From an uncultured Dokdonia sp. (GTDB taxonomy: Bacteria; Bacteroidota; Bacteroidia; Flavobacteriales; Flavobacteriaceae): a stretch of DNA of 64,000 nt. This document shows positions 44,730 to 53,590 of this stretch, piece after piece. The position numbers were made by a program, and so were the translations under genes. Positions within the stretch are counted from its first letter, which is position 1. The number at the start of each line of letters is the position of its first letter. Location of the stretch: assembly GCA_947503305.1 (NCBI GenBank), contig CANNDF010000001.1, positions 682,001 through 746,000 on the forward strand. Direction: 5' to 3'. Below the pieces are notes generated by a model. It saw only the letters and a list, made by a program, of their open reading frames with translations. It made no database searches and was not told where the DNA came from.

Positions 44730-44893
44730 TAGCCCATATGAATGTGCGCTATAAGAACAGAAAACACTACAGAAAGTATCAGATCTGTAAATGGTTACAT
44801 AAAGAAAGCTGATACGTTGACTGTAAGCTTTGGAAAATTAATTGACTAAGTTTGCATAACAAATTAGAATTACAACTTTAAAAAAATATAATT

Positions 44894-45214
44894 ATGGCAT
44901 TAGAAATCACAGATGCAACGTTTGAAGAAACAGTATTAAAAAGCGAAAAACCTGTACTAGTAGACTTTTGGGCTGCTTGGTGTGGACCATGTCGTATGGT
45001 AGGACCTGTAATCGAAGAGATCTCAGGAGAATATGACGGAAAAGCAATCGTAGGAAAAGTAGACGTAGATGCAAATCAAGAGTTTGCTGCAAAATATGGA
45101 GTACGTAATATCCCTACAGTTCTTGTATTTCAAAATGGAGAAGTCGTAGGACGTCAAGTAGGCGTTGCACCTAAAAATGTATATACAGAAGCAATAGACA
45201 GTCTTTTAAACTAA
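44894..45214 (+). CDS. trxA: Thioredoxin
   Basis: 106 residues, classical cytosolic thioredoxin: active site AAWCGPCRM (WCGPC 29-33), cis-Pro loop RNIPTVLVF. It reduces disulfides of ribonucleotide reductase, peroxiredoxins and others. A -7-like TAAGTTTG lies at 44847-44854. A terminator follows. Confidence 0.97.
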   Translation: MALEITDATFEETVLKSEKPVLVDFWAAWCGPCRMVGPVIEEISGEYDGKAIVGKVDVDANQEFAAKYGVRNIPTVLVFQNGEVVGRQVGVAPKNVYTEAIDSLLN

Positions 45215-45240
45215 GAAAAATAGTTTCCTAAGATTATACA

Positions 45241-45270
45241 AAAGGTTTGGTGTAATGCCAAACCTTTTTT
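45241..45270 (+). terminator. Rho-independent terminator after trxA
   Basis: AAAGGTTTGG and CCAAACCTTT with a 7-base loop, followed by a TTTATTTTT run. Confidence 0.88.
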
Positions 45271-45358
45271 ATTTTTAACTACTGTGATGAATGTATTTGC
45301 TTATGTAAAAACAAACCATCACTACACTTTTAATCAAAATGACTTCCCAATACATTTT

Positions 45359-45907
45359 ATGGAAAAAAAAGCCAAAGTACAAGACGCAATAGACACCTCT
45401 CTTCTGGAACAACGTAAGATCTTCCTGTGGGGAATGGTAGAAGATAAAACGGCAAAGCATGTCATAGACCGTTTGTTATATCTAGATGCAATAAACCATG
45501 AAGAAATTCAATTATTCATTAACAGTCCGGGAGGCTATGTCACTTCTGGATTTGCAATGTATGATACCATTAAACAAATCAAAAGTCCAGTCGCTACTAT
45601 ATGTACAGGACTGGCAGCAAGTATGGGGTCACTATTACTCTCTGTAGGAGAAAAAGGACGCCGTTTTATACAGCCTCATGCCCGTGTAATGATACATCAA
45701 CCTTCGGGAGGGGCACAAGGACAAGCCAGTGATATCGAAATTACCGCTCAGGAAATTATCAAAACCAAAGAATTAAGTGCACAGATCCTCGCAGATAACT
45801 GTGGACAGCCTTTTGAAAAAATAATGAAGGACTTTCAAAGAGATCACTGGATGGGAGCACAGGAGTCTGTCGACTATGGGATCGTAGATGGGGTATATAA
45901 AGGATAA
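45359..45907 (+). CDS. ClpP-like ATP-dependent protease proteolytic subunit
   Basis: 182 residues from the ATG at 45359; an in-frame GTG/ATG pair at 45284/45287 would add about 25 residues that do not look conserved. Catalytic Ser in GLAASMGSLLLS, catalytic His in ARVMIHQPSGG, and the third-residue Asp region in DFQRDHWMGAQESVDYG. The family forms barrel-shaped peptidases driven by Clp ATPases. It starts RKIFLWGMVEDKTAKHVIDR like the second, shorter ClpP paralogue of Flavobacteriia. It is followed by DUF58 after 30 bases. Confidence 0.9.
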   Translation: MEKKAKVQDAIDTSLLEQRKIFLWGMVEDKTAKHVIDRLLYLDAINHEEIQLFINSPGGYVTSGFAMYDTIKQIKSPVATICTGLAASMGSLLLSVGEKGRRFIQPHARVMIHQPSGGAQGQASDIEITAQEIIKTKELSAQILADNCGQPFEKIMKDFQRDHWMGAQESVDYGIVDGVYKG

Positions 45908-45937
45908 CTCACTTATTTTTTTAATAGTATTTGCTTC

Positions 45938-46876
45938 ATGGTAGATATAAAATCAGAATTACATAAAACCCAGGGCTTTGGTAACTTAGAATTACTCGCT
46001 AGACAAGTTGTCGAAGGGTTTATTTCTGGGATGCATAAAAGCCCGTTTCATGGGTTTTCTGCCGAGTTTGCAGAACATAAGATTTATAACCCTGGAGAAA
46101 GTACAAAACATATCGACTGGAAGCTATATGCCAAGACAGATCGGTTGTATACAAAGCGATATGAAGAAGAGACCAATCTACGATGCCATTTGATTGTAGA
46201 TAATAGTAGTTCTATGCATTACCCTGAGGTAGAGCATTACGGATTGGATACCCTTAATAAGATTAGTTTTTCTGCATTGGCTTCGGCAGCGATTATGAAT
46301 CTTATGAAAAAACAGCGAGATGCAGTAGGGTTAAGTATCTATGGAGAAGCGTATGAGTTTTATGCTTCAGAAAAAGGAAGTGATCGACATCATCATATGC
46401 TGCTAGATCAATTAGGAGGGGTTCTGGATCCCGCTTTCGCGAAAGCGGAAAAGAAAACAGCAACATACACCCACCTACATCTTATTGCCGAAAAATTAAA
46501 GCGACGATCGCTAGTCTTTCTATTTTCTGATATGTTTCAGGATGACGTAGCACAAGAAGCGCTTTTTGAAGCCTTACAACATTTAAAATATAACAAACAT
46601 GAAGTGATTCTTTTTCATACCTACAGTTCAGAAAAGGAATACAATTTTGAGTTTTCTAATGCTCCTAAGCGCTTTGTAGATCTAGAGACAGGAGAGCATA
46701 TCAATTTATATGCAGACGCAATACGGGATATCTATAAAGCGTCTGTAGAGACGTATTTTAAAAACCTGCAATTGCGATGTGCACAATATAGGATCAAATA
46801 TATTCCTGCTATTATAGAGAAAGGTTTTAGTCCTATTCTGACTACCTTTTTGGTAGAACGTCAGAAATTTGTATAA
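45938..46876 (+). CDS. DUF58 domain protein (MoxR-associated)
   Basis: 312 residues, no transmembrane helix. The DUF58 block HGFSAEFAEHKIYNPGEST, then HIDWKLYAKTDRLYTKRYEE, and a von Willebrand A-like VDNSSSMHY. Such proteins normally act with MoxR-type AAA ATPases, which are not adjacent. An 18-bp palindrome CCGCTTTCGCGAAAGCGG (46431-46448) is read as PAFAKAE near residue 168. It is the last gene before the tRNA-Asp attachment region. Confidence 0.9.
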   Translation: MVDIKSELHKTQGFGNLELLARQVVEGFISGMHKSPFHGFSAEFAEHKIYNPGESTKHIDWKLYAKTDRLYTKRYEEETNLRCHLIVDNSSSMHYPEVEHYGLDTLNKISFSALASAAIMNLMKKQRDAVGLSIYGEAYEFYASEKGSDRHHHMLLDQLGGVLDPAFAKAEKKTATYTHLHLIAEKLKRRSLVFLFSDMFQDDVAQEALFEALQHLKYNKHEVILFHTYSSEKEYNFEFSNAPKRFVDLETGEHINLYADAIRDIYKASVETYFKNLQLRCAQYRIKYIPAIIEKGFSPILTTFLVERQKFV

Positions 46877-46891
46877 TTTTTTAATTTTTTG

Positions 46892-46922
46892 TTTGTACAA
46901 ATAAAAAGAGCATGTATATTTG
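46892..46922 (+). promoter_or_regulatory. Promoter of tRNA-Asp
   Basis: TTTG (46892-46895), 19-base spacer, TATATTTG (46915-46922): an exact Bacteroidota consensus promoter, 18 bases upstream of the mature tRNA end. Confidence 0.8.
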
Positions 46923-46940
46923 CACCCGCAACAGCGCAAC

Positions 46941-47014
46941 GGTCTGGTAGTTCAGCTGGTTAGAATATCTGCCTGTCACGCAGGGGGTCGCGGGTTCGAG
47001 TCCCGTCCAGACCG
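46941..47014 (+). tRNA. tRNA-Asp (GTC)
   Basis: The acceptor stem GGTCTGG pairs with CCAGACC, followed by discriminator G. The anticodon GTC (46975-46977) sits in the loop CTGTCAC; the T-arm is GCGGG TTCGAGT CCCGT. CCA is not encoded. It is the presumed integration site of the island to its right, since a tyrosine recombinase gene starts 220 bases downstream. Confidence 0.97.
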
Positions 47015-47037
47015 CTAAATGGGAAATCAAAATCCCT

Positions 47038-47072
47038 CAAAACCTTGTAAATCTAATGATTTGCAAGGTTTT
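47038..47072 (+). terminator. Terminator after tRNA-Asp
   Basis: AAAACCTTG and CAAGGTTTT with inner AAAT/ATTT pairing and a T-rich tail. It probably ends the tRNA transcript before the integrase promoter. Confidence 0.7.
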
Positions 47073-47236
47073 CTAGTTTTAGGGGAATCATAGAATTTGG
47101 TTCTATTTGATTCTAAAAGGTCACAAATCGTCAACATATCTTAATTGTTACCTAGAATGTTGACAGATTGATGTAACTTGTTCATTATTAGTATAGTTGA
47201 TTTGACTTTCGTCTATTAATTTCAAAGACAACAACT

Positions 47237-48463
47237 ATGCGTACTTCATCTACATTCTCCATCCTGTTCTGGATATATGCGTCCCGTGCAGTGAACAATC
47301 AAACAGGCCTCTACTTAAGACTAACCTTAAATGGTCAACGTGTCAACATAAGTTTAAAACGGAAGGTTTGTGTTGATACTTGGAATTCTAAAACTCAAAG
47401 AGCAAATGGTTCTAGCAAAGTATCCAAGAATCTGAACATTTACTTGAATAATATACAGTCGGATATTTACAAATTGTACGAAGAACTTCACTCTAAAGAA
47501 ACTTTGCTAGATGTTCAAACTTTGAAGGCACACTTTTTAGGAGAGGCTAAGAAGCGTTTTTCTTTTCGAGAGATTATTAATTACCACAATGAGAAAATGC
47601 AACACAAGTTGCATAAAAACACCTTGGGTCATTATAAAACAAGCCAGCGTTATATGCTTTCCTATATTCTGTCGGAGTATGGCAAAAGTGACGTTGAACT
47701 AAGCGACTTAAGTTTTGAGTTTGTGATTGGCTTTGAAAGCTACCTGAGGTCATATATTCCTGAGGGCGGGCTAAAAACGATGGGGAACAATACAGCAATG
47801 AAGCATATCAAAAGGTTAAAGCGAATGGTCACCTTAGCATACAGGATGGGGTGGATTAACCGTGACCCTTTTGCCAATTATCAAATCAAAATTGAAAAGA
47901 AAGAACGCGAGTTTCTGTCTAAAGAGGAACTAAAAAACATTGAGAGTTTACATTTTAATGTAGAGCGACTAAATGTGGTTCGTGATATATTTATTTTCAG
48001 TTGTTACACAGGCATATCATATAGCGATATTATTAACTTGAAATTTTCAAATATCACCATAGGAATTGATAATAAATATTGGATAATGGCTGAAAGGGTA
48101 AAAACAGGAACGCCATTTAAAATACCACTTCTGCCAAAGGCCTCTCTAATAATTGAGAAGTATTCAGAGCATCCAAAAGTTATTTATTCTGGAAGTCTTT
48201 TGCCCAAACTTTCAAATCAGAAATTGAATAGCTACTTAAAGGAAATTGCGGATTTAAGTGGTATTGCCAAGAATCTTACCTTTCATATGGCTCGGCATAC
48301 TTTCGCTACTACAGTAACGCTTAGCAATGGGGTTCCAATAGAAACTGTATCTAAACTTTTAGGTCATACCAGACTGGCTACAACGCAGATTTATGCTAGA
48401 GTTGTGGAAAGAAAAGTTAGTGATGATATGAACTTACTGAGACAAAAACTTAATACAATATAA
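47237..48463 (+). CDS. Tyrosine recombinase/integrase of an integrative element
   Basis: 408 residues. Order: N-terminal arm-binding domain (LYLRLTLNGQRVNISLKRKV), SAM-like core-binding domain (about 110-205), catalytic domain (about 225-400). The HxxR box is HMARHTFATT, followed by LLGHTRLATTQIYARV with the catalytic Tyr. The position of the first catalytic Arg reads YTGISYSDI instead of TGLR, so Arg I is missing there, as in CTnDOT-type integrases. Placed beside tRNA-Asp, it is the likely integrase of the island. Its frame begins MRTSSTFSILFWIYASRA. Confidence 0.94.
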   Translation: MRTSSTFSILFWIYASRAVNNQTGLYLRLTLNGQRVNISLKRKVCVDTWNSKTQRANGSSKVSKNLNIYLNNIQSDIYKLYEELHSKETLLDVQTLKAHFLGEAKKRFSFREIINYHNEKMQHKLHKNTLGHYKTSQRYMLSYILSEYGKSDVELSDLSFEFVIGFESYLRSYIPEGGLKTMGNNTAMKHIKRLKRMVTLAYRMGWINRDPFANYQIKIEKKEREFLSKEELKNIESLHFNVERLNVVRDIFIFSCYTGISYSDIINLKFSNITIGIDNKYWIMAERVKTGTPFKIPLLPKASLIIEKYSEHPKVIYSGSLLPKLSNQKLNSYLKEIADLSGIAKNLTFHMARHTFATTVTLSNGVPIETVSKLLGHTRLATTQIYARVVERKVSDDMNLLRQKLNTI

Positions 48464-48489
48464 GAACAAGATAATTTTTTAATGCTGAA

Positions 48490-50061
48490 TCAGATTTCCT
48501 GATAATACATTCTTTCAACAGAACCACCGTTTTCCTCAATCCACTCATACAATTCATCTTTTTGTTCCTTATCGTATTGAGTAACCTGTTTTCGATGTCG
48601 TATCAATTGGTCAAATGAAATTTCATAGAAAGATTCAATGATTTGATTTTCATTTTCTGCAGATGAAAATAGTTTCCATTTAATAGCACCTGCGCGGTAT
48701 CGCTTGTTTTTAATCTTTCGTATTCTCTTTATCGCTTCGCTTCTAAATTGTTCGTTCACCTTGTAAATTATATGTACTAATACCCAACCACCATTATCAT
48801 TTTCCCTTGAAATTGATAATTCAGGTAGGTCGGTAGCCATATTGAAATTGCCATCCTTGGCTAGGTCTAAGGGAAATCTGTAAGCTAATATTCCTATAAG
48901 AGCACTTGCGATACCTGCGCCGTAAAGTCCATACTGAAGACTGGTTTGCTCAGCGAACAAACCCCATATTGCACTACCGATTCCCATACTGCCTGACATC
49001 GCCATTAAAAAATAACCCATACCTCTTGCTACATACCATTTTGGTAAGGCATATTGAGCGGAAGTCATTATACTGGTGAACGAAAGTTGCCAACATATAC
49101 CGGCAACAAAGCAGATGGCTATTGCAACGTATTTTGAAGCAACAAGGCCTAGGAAAAACAAACAAGCCCCAAGTATTATTGAAACAATAATAGTCAATTT
49201 ACTTGCGCCTAACTTGTTGCTGACATAATTAGAAAATAATACACTACTCACAGCACCAAAACCGGCTGCTCCTAATAAATAACCGTACAAATCCGCTCCT
49301 CCATTGAACTGTTCCTTTGCAACTAAAGGCATTAGCGCCCAAAGTGCAGCCGCAGGAAAAAAGAACAAAGTGGCTCTTATAATACTATGATATAAAGCAG
49401 GAGTATAACGCAAGAAACGAATGGAATCACTCATTGCCCAAGATAGTTTTTGATTTGGCAACTTAGTTTCCCTTTTTTCCTGTTTCCAAAAAAGTATTAC
49501 GAGTACCACAGCTCCGAATGAAATACCATCAATCCAAAAAGGCATATCCAACGCAAAAATGGTAATCAAACTTCCGGCTAAAATCGGACCTAAAGCTCGA
49601 CTTAGATTATATGCAATTCCAGTAAGATTAATGGCCGTTCTCAAATGAGATCTTTGTACCAATTGTGGAGTAAGTGCAGCAAGTACGGGTCTAGAGAATG
49701 CAGCGCCAACTCCGTTCAATAACGTAAAAAGAAGCAACAGAAATACACTGGCCTTGTCCAGATATACGATATAAGCAAATACCAATGTATTTACTATAAG
49801 TAGGCTTTGGGATATGACTACAATCTTTTTTTGATTATAAATATCACCGATAGCACCAGTAGGTAGTGCAAGAATAAACAAGGGTATCAAAGTTGCTGTT
49901 TGAACTAACGATACCATAAAGGGTGAAGAATTCAACTCCGTCATCAACCATCCGGAACCCACGGCAAAAAGCCACGTACCTACATTGGAAATAAAGGTAG
50001 CGGTGACAAATAATAAAAAGAAGGTGTTTCTATAAGGGTTAGGCGGTTTTTCTTTACTCAT
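48490..50061 (-). CDS. MFS_3-family exporter (EntS-like) with C-terminal cytoplasmic domain
   Basis: 523 residues from the ATG at 50061 (MSKEKPPNPYRN); the longer frame would overlap the cupin gene. About twelve transmembrane helices with LFAVGSGWLMTELNSSPFMV, PTGAIGDIYNQKKIVVI and NGVGAAFSRPVLAALTPQLV. The last 100 residues are soluble, with AIKRIRKIKNKRYRAGAIKW and SFDQLIRHRKQV, which is usual for this MFS group. Substrates are unknown. It is probably co-transcribed with the upstream cupin gene (16 bases). Confidence 0.9.
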   Translation of the reverse strand: MSKEKPPNPYRNTFFLLFVTATFISNVGTWLFAVGSGWLMTELNSSPFMVSLVQTATLIPLFILALPTGAIGDIYNQKKIVVISQSLLIVNTLVFAYIVYLDKASVFLLLLFTLLNGVGAAFSRPVLAALTPQLVQRSHLRTAINLTGIAYNLSRALGPILAGSLITIFALDMPFWIDGISFGAVVLVILFWKQEKRETKLPNQKLSWAMSDSIRFLRYTPALYHSIIRATLFFFPAAALWALMPLVAKEQFNGGADLYGYLLGAAGFGAVSSVLFSNYVSNKLGASKLTIIVSIILGACLFFLGLVASKYVAIAICFVAGICWQLSFTSIMTSAQYALPKWYVARGMGYFLMAMSGSMGIGSAIWGLFAEQTSLQYGLYGAGIASALIGILAYRFPLDLAKDGNFNMATDLPELSISRENDNGGWVLVHIIYKVNEQFRSEAIKRIRKIKNKRYRAGAIKWKLFSSAENENQIIESFYEISFDQLIRHRKQVTQYDKEQKDELYEWIEENGGSVERMYYQEI

Positions 50062-50077
50062 AAAGTTTTGGGAAGAG

Positions 50078-50479
50078 TTAGGACAATTCGGGTGCGCTAA
50101 GTGTTTCGCCTTCTCGGGGTAAATCGTACTGAATCCATTCATCGTTTAAATGAATATCTAATGAATCTAAACGACCTGGCCCAATATTTTTATAGGTGTG
50201 GGGAATATTGGCCGGACCAAAGACGATGGCTCCTTCCTCGGCGATAAACTTTTCCTCCCCAACGGTGAATTCGGCCGTACCTTCTAGAATGTGAAATACT
50301 TCATCATAAGGATGGACGTGCATATTTGGACCTTCACCGATATTGTCCACACTGTAGCGAATGGACACACAGTTGTATCCATACTGTTTTCCTTCTATAA
50401 CTCCTTTTGGGGGATTCTCCTTCTTTATCCAGTCTTCTTTTTTTACTGTAAATGGTTTTACTCGTGATGCTTTTGGCAT
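50078..50479 (-). CDS. Cupin-domain protein
   Basis: 133 residues. Cupin motif 1 is seen as MHVHPYDEVFHILEGTAEF (metal-binding HxH...E), and motif 2 as GPANIPHTYKNIG. It is a small single-domain cupin that may bind a metal and a small ligand. On the minus strand it is followed by the MFS gene; together they may handle one compound. A TATCTTTG-like -7 box (plus-strand 50605-50612) lies about 125 bases upstream. Confidence 0.88.
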   Translation of the reverse strand: MPKASRVKPFTVKKEDWIKKENPPKGVIEGKQYGYNCVSIRYSVDNIGEGPNMHVHPYDEVFHILEGTAEFTVGEEKFIAEEGAIVFGPANIPHTYKNIGPGRLDSLDIHLNDEWIQYDLPREGETLSAPELS

Positions 50480-50684
50480 ATAATGTTGTTTTTAATTAGA
50501 TAATCTCTTTAATCACAAAACATCATATTACCATAAAAACCTGTTTCTAAATACCTCATTTGAACAAATTTTGAATGGTAACAATAAGCATTTTGTGAAC
50601 TGTGCAAAGATAATAAACTAAACCAACCAGTCTATTTTATAAATTTGTTTTATCTTCATCTTAACATGTAATTTCATCATAATT

Positions 50685-51785
50685 TTGATAGGTTCAAAAT
50701 CGCTCATATATATTCCGGATATTTCTGGTTTCACTCATTTTGTCCAGACTACGGAAGTGGAACATAGTGAGCACGTCATTGCAGAGCTACTGTAAGTTCT
50801 GATTAGTGCCAACACCCAATCATTGCGCCTCGCTGAAGTGGAAGGTGATGCTTTATTTTTTTATAAGGAATGGCAGATACCATCCCAAGAAAAATTGCTT
50901 GCACAGATTGAGACAATGTATACTGCATTCTACAGTCATTTGAAAATGATGGAGACCAATCGAATATGCCCTTGTAGAGCTTGTGCGTCTGCGCCTAATT
51001 TGCAACTGAAAATTGTTCTCCACTGCGGCGAACTTCAATTTATGACGGTTCAAAGCAATAGAAAACCTTTCGGTGAAACCGTAATACAAGCACATCGACT
51101 TTTGAAGAACAATATTGAAAGTGACAATTATGTGCTTATCAGTAAATCTCTTGCCAATGAAGTAGGCTTGCTTCCTACTTATCAAAGTATGCTTTTCAGC
51201 TTTCTTGAAAGCTCTGAAACATATGATGGTAAAGAAGTACCTTTCCTTTATACAGAAATGGAGGTACAAAAGCTTAAGCTTTACGGCTTTGAACCACCAG
51301 AAATAGTGATTACTAATAGACCGCCCAATTTTGTAACGGAACGCATACTGAATGCGAATGCTTATGATCTTTTTGAAATGATAACCAATTACCGTTACCG
51401 ACATACTTGGGTGGAAGGTGTAGAAGAATTTAAATTTAATGAAAATGAAGTGACACGCACAGGAACTGAACACGTCTGTGTTATCAATGGAAAGCACTTC
51501 AATTTTACTACGGTAATAAAAGACGTACCTGTTCACCAATTGGTCTATGGAGAACTCACTACCGACCCACCACCTGTGGATAAATTGTATCAATTCTATA
51601 TTATCGAACCCATAAACGAAAAACAGTCCCGCCTTCGGGTTGAGCAATACTGGGTAACTCAAAACCTATGGCAAAAATTCCTTATGGCCGTAACTGGTAA
51701 AAATAATTTTATCAAAGGACTTACTTCTTCTTTGGACAAGCTTAAAAGAATAATGGAAAAACATACATTGCACGTTGTCCAATAG
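50685..51785 (+). pseudogene. DUF2652 (cyclase-like) plus SRPBCC protein interrupted by a TAA
   Basis: Reading from a TTG at 50685, the frame gives SLIYIPDISGFTHFVQTTEV then HVIAELL, a TAA (50793-50795), and continues in the same frame VLISANTQSLRLAEVEGDAL. The stop replaces a codon that should be Glu (GAA to TAA). After the stop, 320 residues are open from a TTG at 50823: the rest of DUF2652 (CPCRACASA, FGETVIQAHRLLKNNI) and a C-terminal SRPBCC domain (ITNRPPNFVTERILNAN ... WQKFLMAVTGKNNF). DUF2652 resembles class III cyclase domains. Either a broken gene, a recent mutation, or a base error. Confidence 0.75.
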
Positions 51786-51901
51786 GCATCCTCATACGTT
51801 TCTTTTGGTCTAATTGTCCAAGGTATTGACCCAATAATCAAATCGTTTCGGCATCGTCACCGCTACTTTTGAACTATCAATAAAAATAGACAAGAGTAGT
51901 A

Positions 51902-52432
51902 ATGAAGACTAAAAACCCAAATGTAAATGCGGCTTCAGAAATAAGCATTAATGCATCTGCCGAAAAGATATGGCAAGTACTCGCGGTAGAATTCGGTGAT
52001 ATAGGTAAATGGGCATCAGGCGTAGACGCTTCAGAAGGTTCAGGAGATTCAATTAACGGTAGTACCTGTTCAGAAAGAGCTTGTAAAATCAGTGCGACCG
52101 GTTTTAGTGACACTAAAGAAAGAATAACCATTTATGATAAAAAAGGATATCTATTGAGATATACCCTTTTTCACGGTCTTCCCGGTTTTGTAAAAGATGC
52201 GTATAACACCTGGCAGCTTATTCCCAAAACTGATTCTGAAACATTAGTAAAAGCACATACCGAAATGCGCGCAACGGGCATTATGGGTACTCTTATGAAA
52301 GGCTTTATGACTAGAAGCACACAAAAAGTACTCGTTGCGATGTGTGAAGAACTAAAGCATTATGTGGAGAATGGAGAACCGCACCCTAATAAGGTTAAGG
52401 CAATAGCAAAGTATCATCGTAAAAAGAAATAA
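51902..52432 (+). CDS. SRPBCC (START/polyketide-cyclase-like) protein A
   Basis: 176 residues, no signal peptide. INASAEKIWQVLAVEFGDIG starts the helix-grip fold; GLPGFVKDAYNTWQ and MRATGIMGTLMKGFM follow. It closely resembles the first domain of the next gene (same GLPGFVKDA and MRATGIMG blocks and the ELKHYVE..GE.HP end), so the two are tandem duplicates. The fold binds hydrophobic ligands in a central cavity. It starts the tight run 51902-54463. Confidence 0.85.
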   Translation: MKTKNPNVNAASEISINASAEKIWQVLAVEFGDIGKWASGVDASEGSGDSINGSTCSERACKISATGFSDTKERITIYDKKGYLLRYTLFHGLPGFVKDAYNTWQLIPKTDSETLVKAHTEMRATGIMGTLMKGFMTRSTQKVLVAMCEELKHYVENGEPHPNKVKAIAKYHRKKK

Positions 52433-52452
52433 AACCCTAAATAAAACAGGAA

Positions 52453-53586
52453 ATGAAAAAGTTACTTCAAAATAATATCTTACTACTACTGGTGGTATGT
52501 TTTTCCGCTTTCGCGAAAGCGGAAACAAAAGAATCTATTACAAATGAAAAAGAACCTAATGTCGTCGCAACGGCAGAAACGGTAATCAATGCACCCATAA
52601 ATGACGTATGGGCAATACTTGCCGAAGACTGGGCAGGCATCGGTAAATGGTCGTCGGGTGTATCACATTCCCAAGGTTTTGGAGACCCTATAGGTGGCTC
52701 AGACTACACCATAAGAGCTTGCGAAATTACTGCTGCTGGTTTTGACGACACAAAGGAGCAAATCTTAGAGTATGATGCTGAAAACCATTTGATACGCTAT
52801 GAGCTTGCCGATGGTCTACCTGGTTTTGTAAAAGACGCTATCAATGTATGGACATTGGAGGAAACCGCTGACGGGACGCTTATAAAAGGAAAAACCACAA
52901 TGCGTGCTACCGGCATTATGGGTGGTATGATGAAAGGTATTATGAAAGGGGCCACGCGAAAGGCACTTGAAAGTATGGCCCGGGAGCTAAAGCATTATGT
53001 CGAGACCGGTGAACTGCATCCTGATAAAATTGCGTCAAACGAAAAAGTCGCAAAGAAAGATGCCAAAATGCGGAAGAAAGTGGTCACCGTTGAAGTCGAG
53101 CAAGAAATAGGTGCATCAGTCGATAAAGTATGGAGTATTATAGGAGAAGACTTCGCCAAAATTTCAGATAGTAATCCTGACTGTCCTCATTCGGAATGGG
53201 CGGAAGGTTTTGATACCGCAGAAGTTGGAGCTAAACGGATTATGTATATGACCGATAAACGCGATAATAAATACTTTGTTGATGAGATAGCAAAATACGA
53301 TCCTGAGAACCATCATATCACTATTGAGGTGGTCAACAAAGAAGGATTTCCCCTGAATGTGGAATATACCTGGGTAAATATGGACGCCATTGAAATTTCA
53401 GAAAACAAAACGCTCTTAAAAATTCGTTTTAACTATCTTACAAAACCGCGTTTTCTTAAGGGTTTTGCCAAAGGTAGTATGCGAAAGGCATTCCAGAAAT
53501 ATGCCTATGGTATTGATTATCACGCCAAAACCGGCGAAGTTGTTGACGAAGAAAAGTGGAAGGAGATTAAGCATTTATATAAGTAA
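52453..53586 (+). CDS. Exported protein with two SRPBCC domains
   Basis: 377 residues. Signal peptide about 1-23, then two helix-grip domains: about 35-190 (INAPINDVWAILAEDWAGIG ... HYVETGELHPDKI), similar to protein A, and about 210-375 (IGASVDKVWSIIGEDFAKIS ... YHAKTGEVVDEEKW), similar to the SRPBCC protein at 60569. A 24-bp perfect palindrome, TTTCCGCTTT and inverse (52502-52525), encodes the end of the signal peptide (FSAFAKAE). The pair may be a periplasmic ligand carrier. It lies 20 bases behind protein A. Confidence 0.88.
   Translation: MKKLLQNNILLLLVVCFSAFAKAETKESITNEKEPNVVATAETVINAPINDVWAILAEDWAGIGKWSSGVSHSQGFGDPIGGSDYTIRACEITAAGFDDTKEQILEYDAENHLIRYELADGLPGFVKDAINVWTLEETADGTLIKGKTTMRATGIMGGMMKGIMKGATRKALESMARELKHYVETGELHPDKIASNEKVAKKDAKMRKKVVTVEVEQEIGASVDKVWSIIGEDFAKISDSNPDCPHSEWAEGFDTAEVGAKRIMYMTDKRDNKYFVDEIAKYDPENHHITIEVVNKEGFPLNVEYTWVNMDAIEISENKTLLKIRFNYLTKPRFLKGFAKGSMRKAFQKYAYGIDYHAKTGEVVDEEKWKEIKHLYK
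52502..52525. repeat. Longest palindrome copy (24 bp)
   Basis: TTTCCGCTTTCG followed by its exact inverse complement, in the signal-peptide region of the two-domain SRPBCC gene. Confidence 0.9.
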
Positions 53587-53590
53587 GACT

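Noticed and set aside
44894-45214. Second CxxC protein partner or operon for trxA
   Set aside because: The genes on either side are separated by clear non-coding DNA and a terminator; nothing links them to trxA.
50853-51662. 269-codon minus-strand frame opposite DUF2652-SRPBCC
   Set aside because: The plus strand shows recognisable domains over the whole stretch; the minus frame has no family-like motif.
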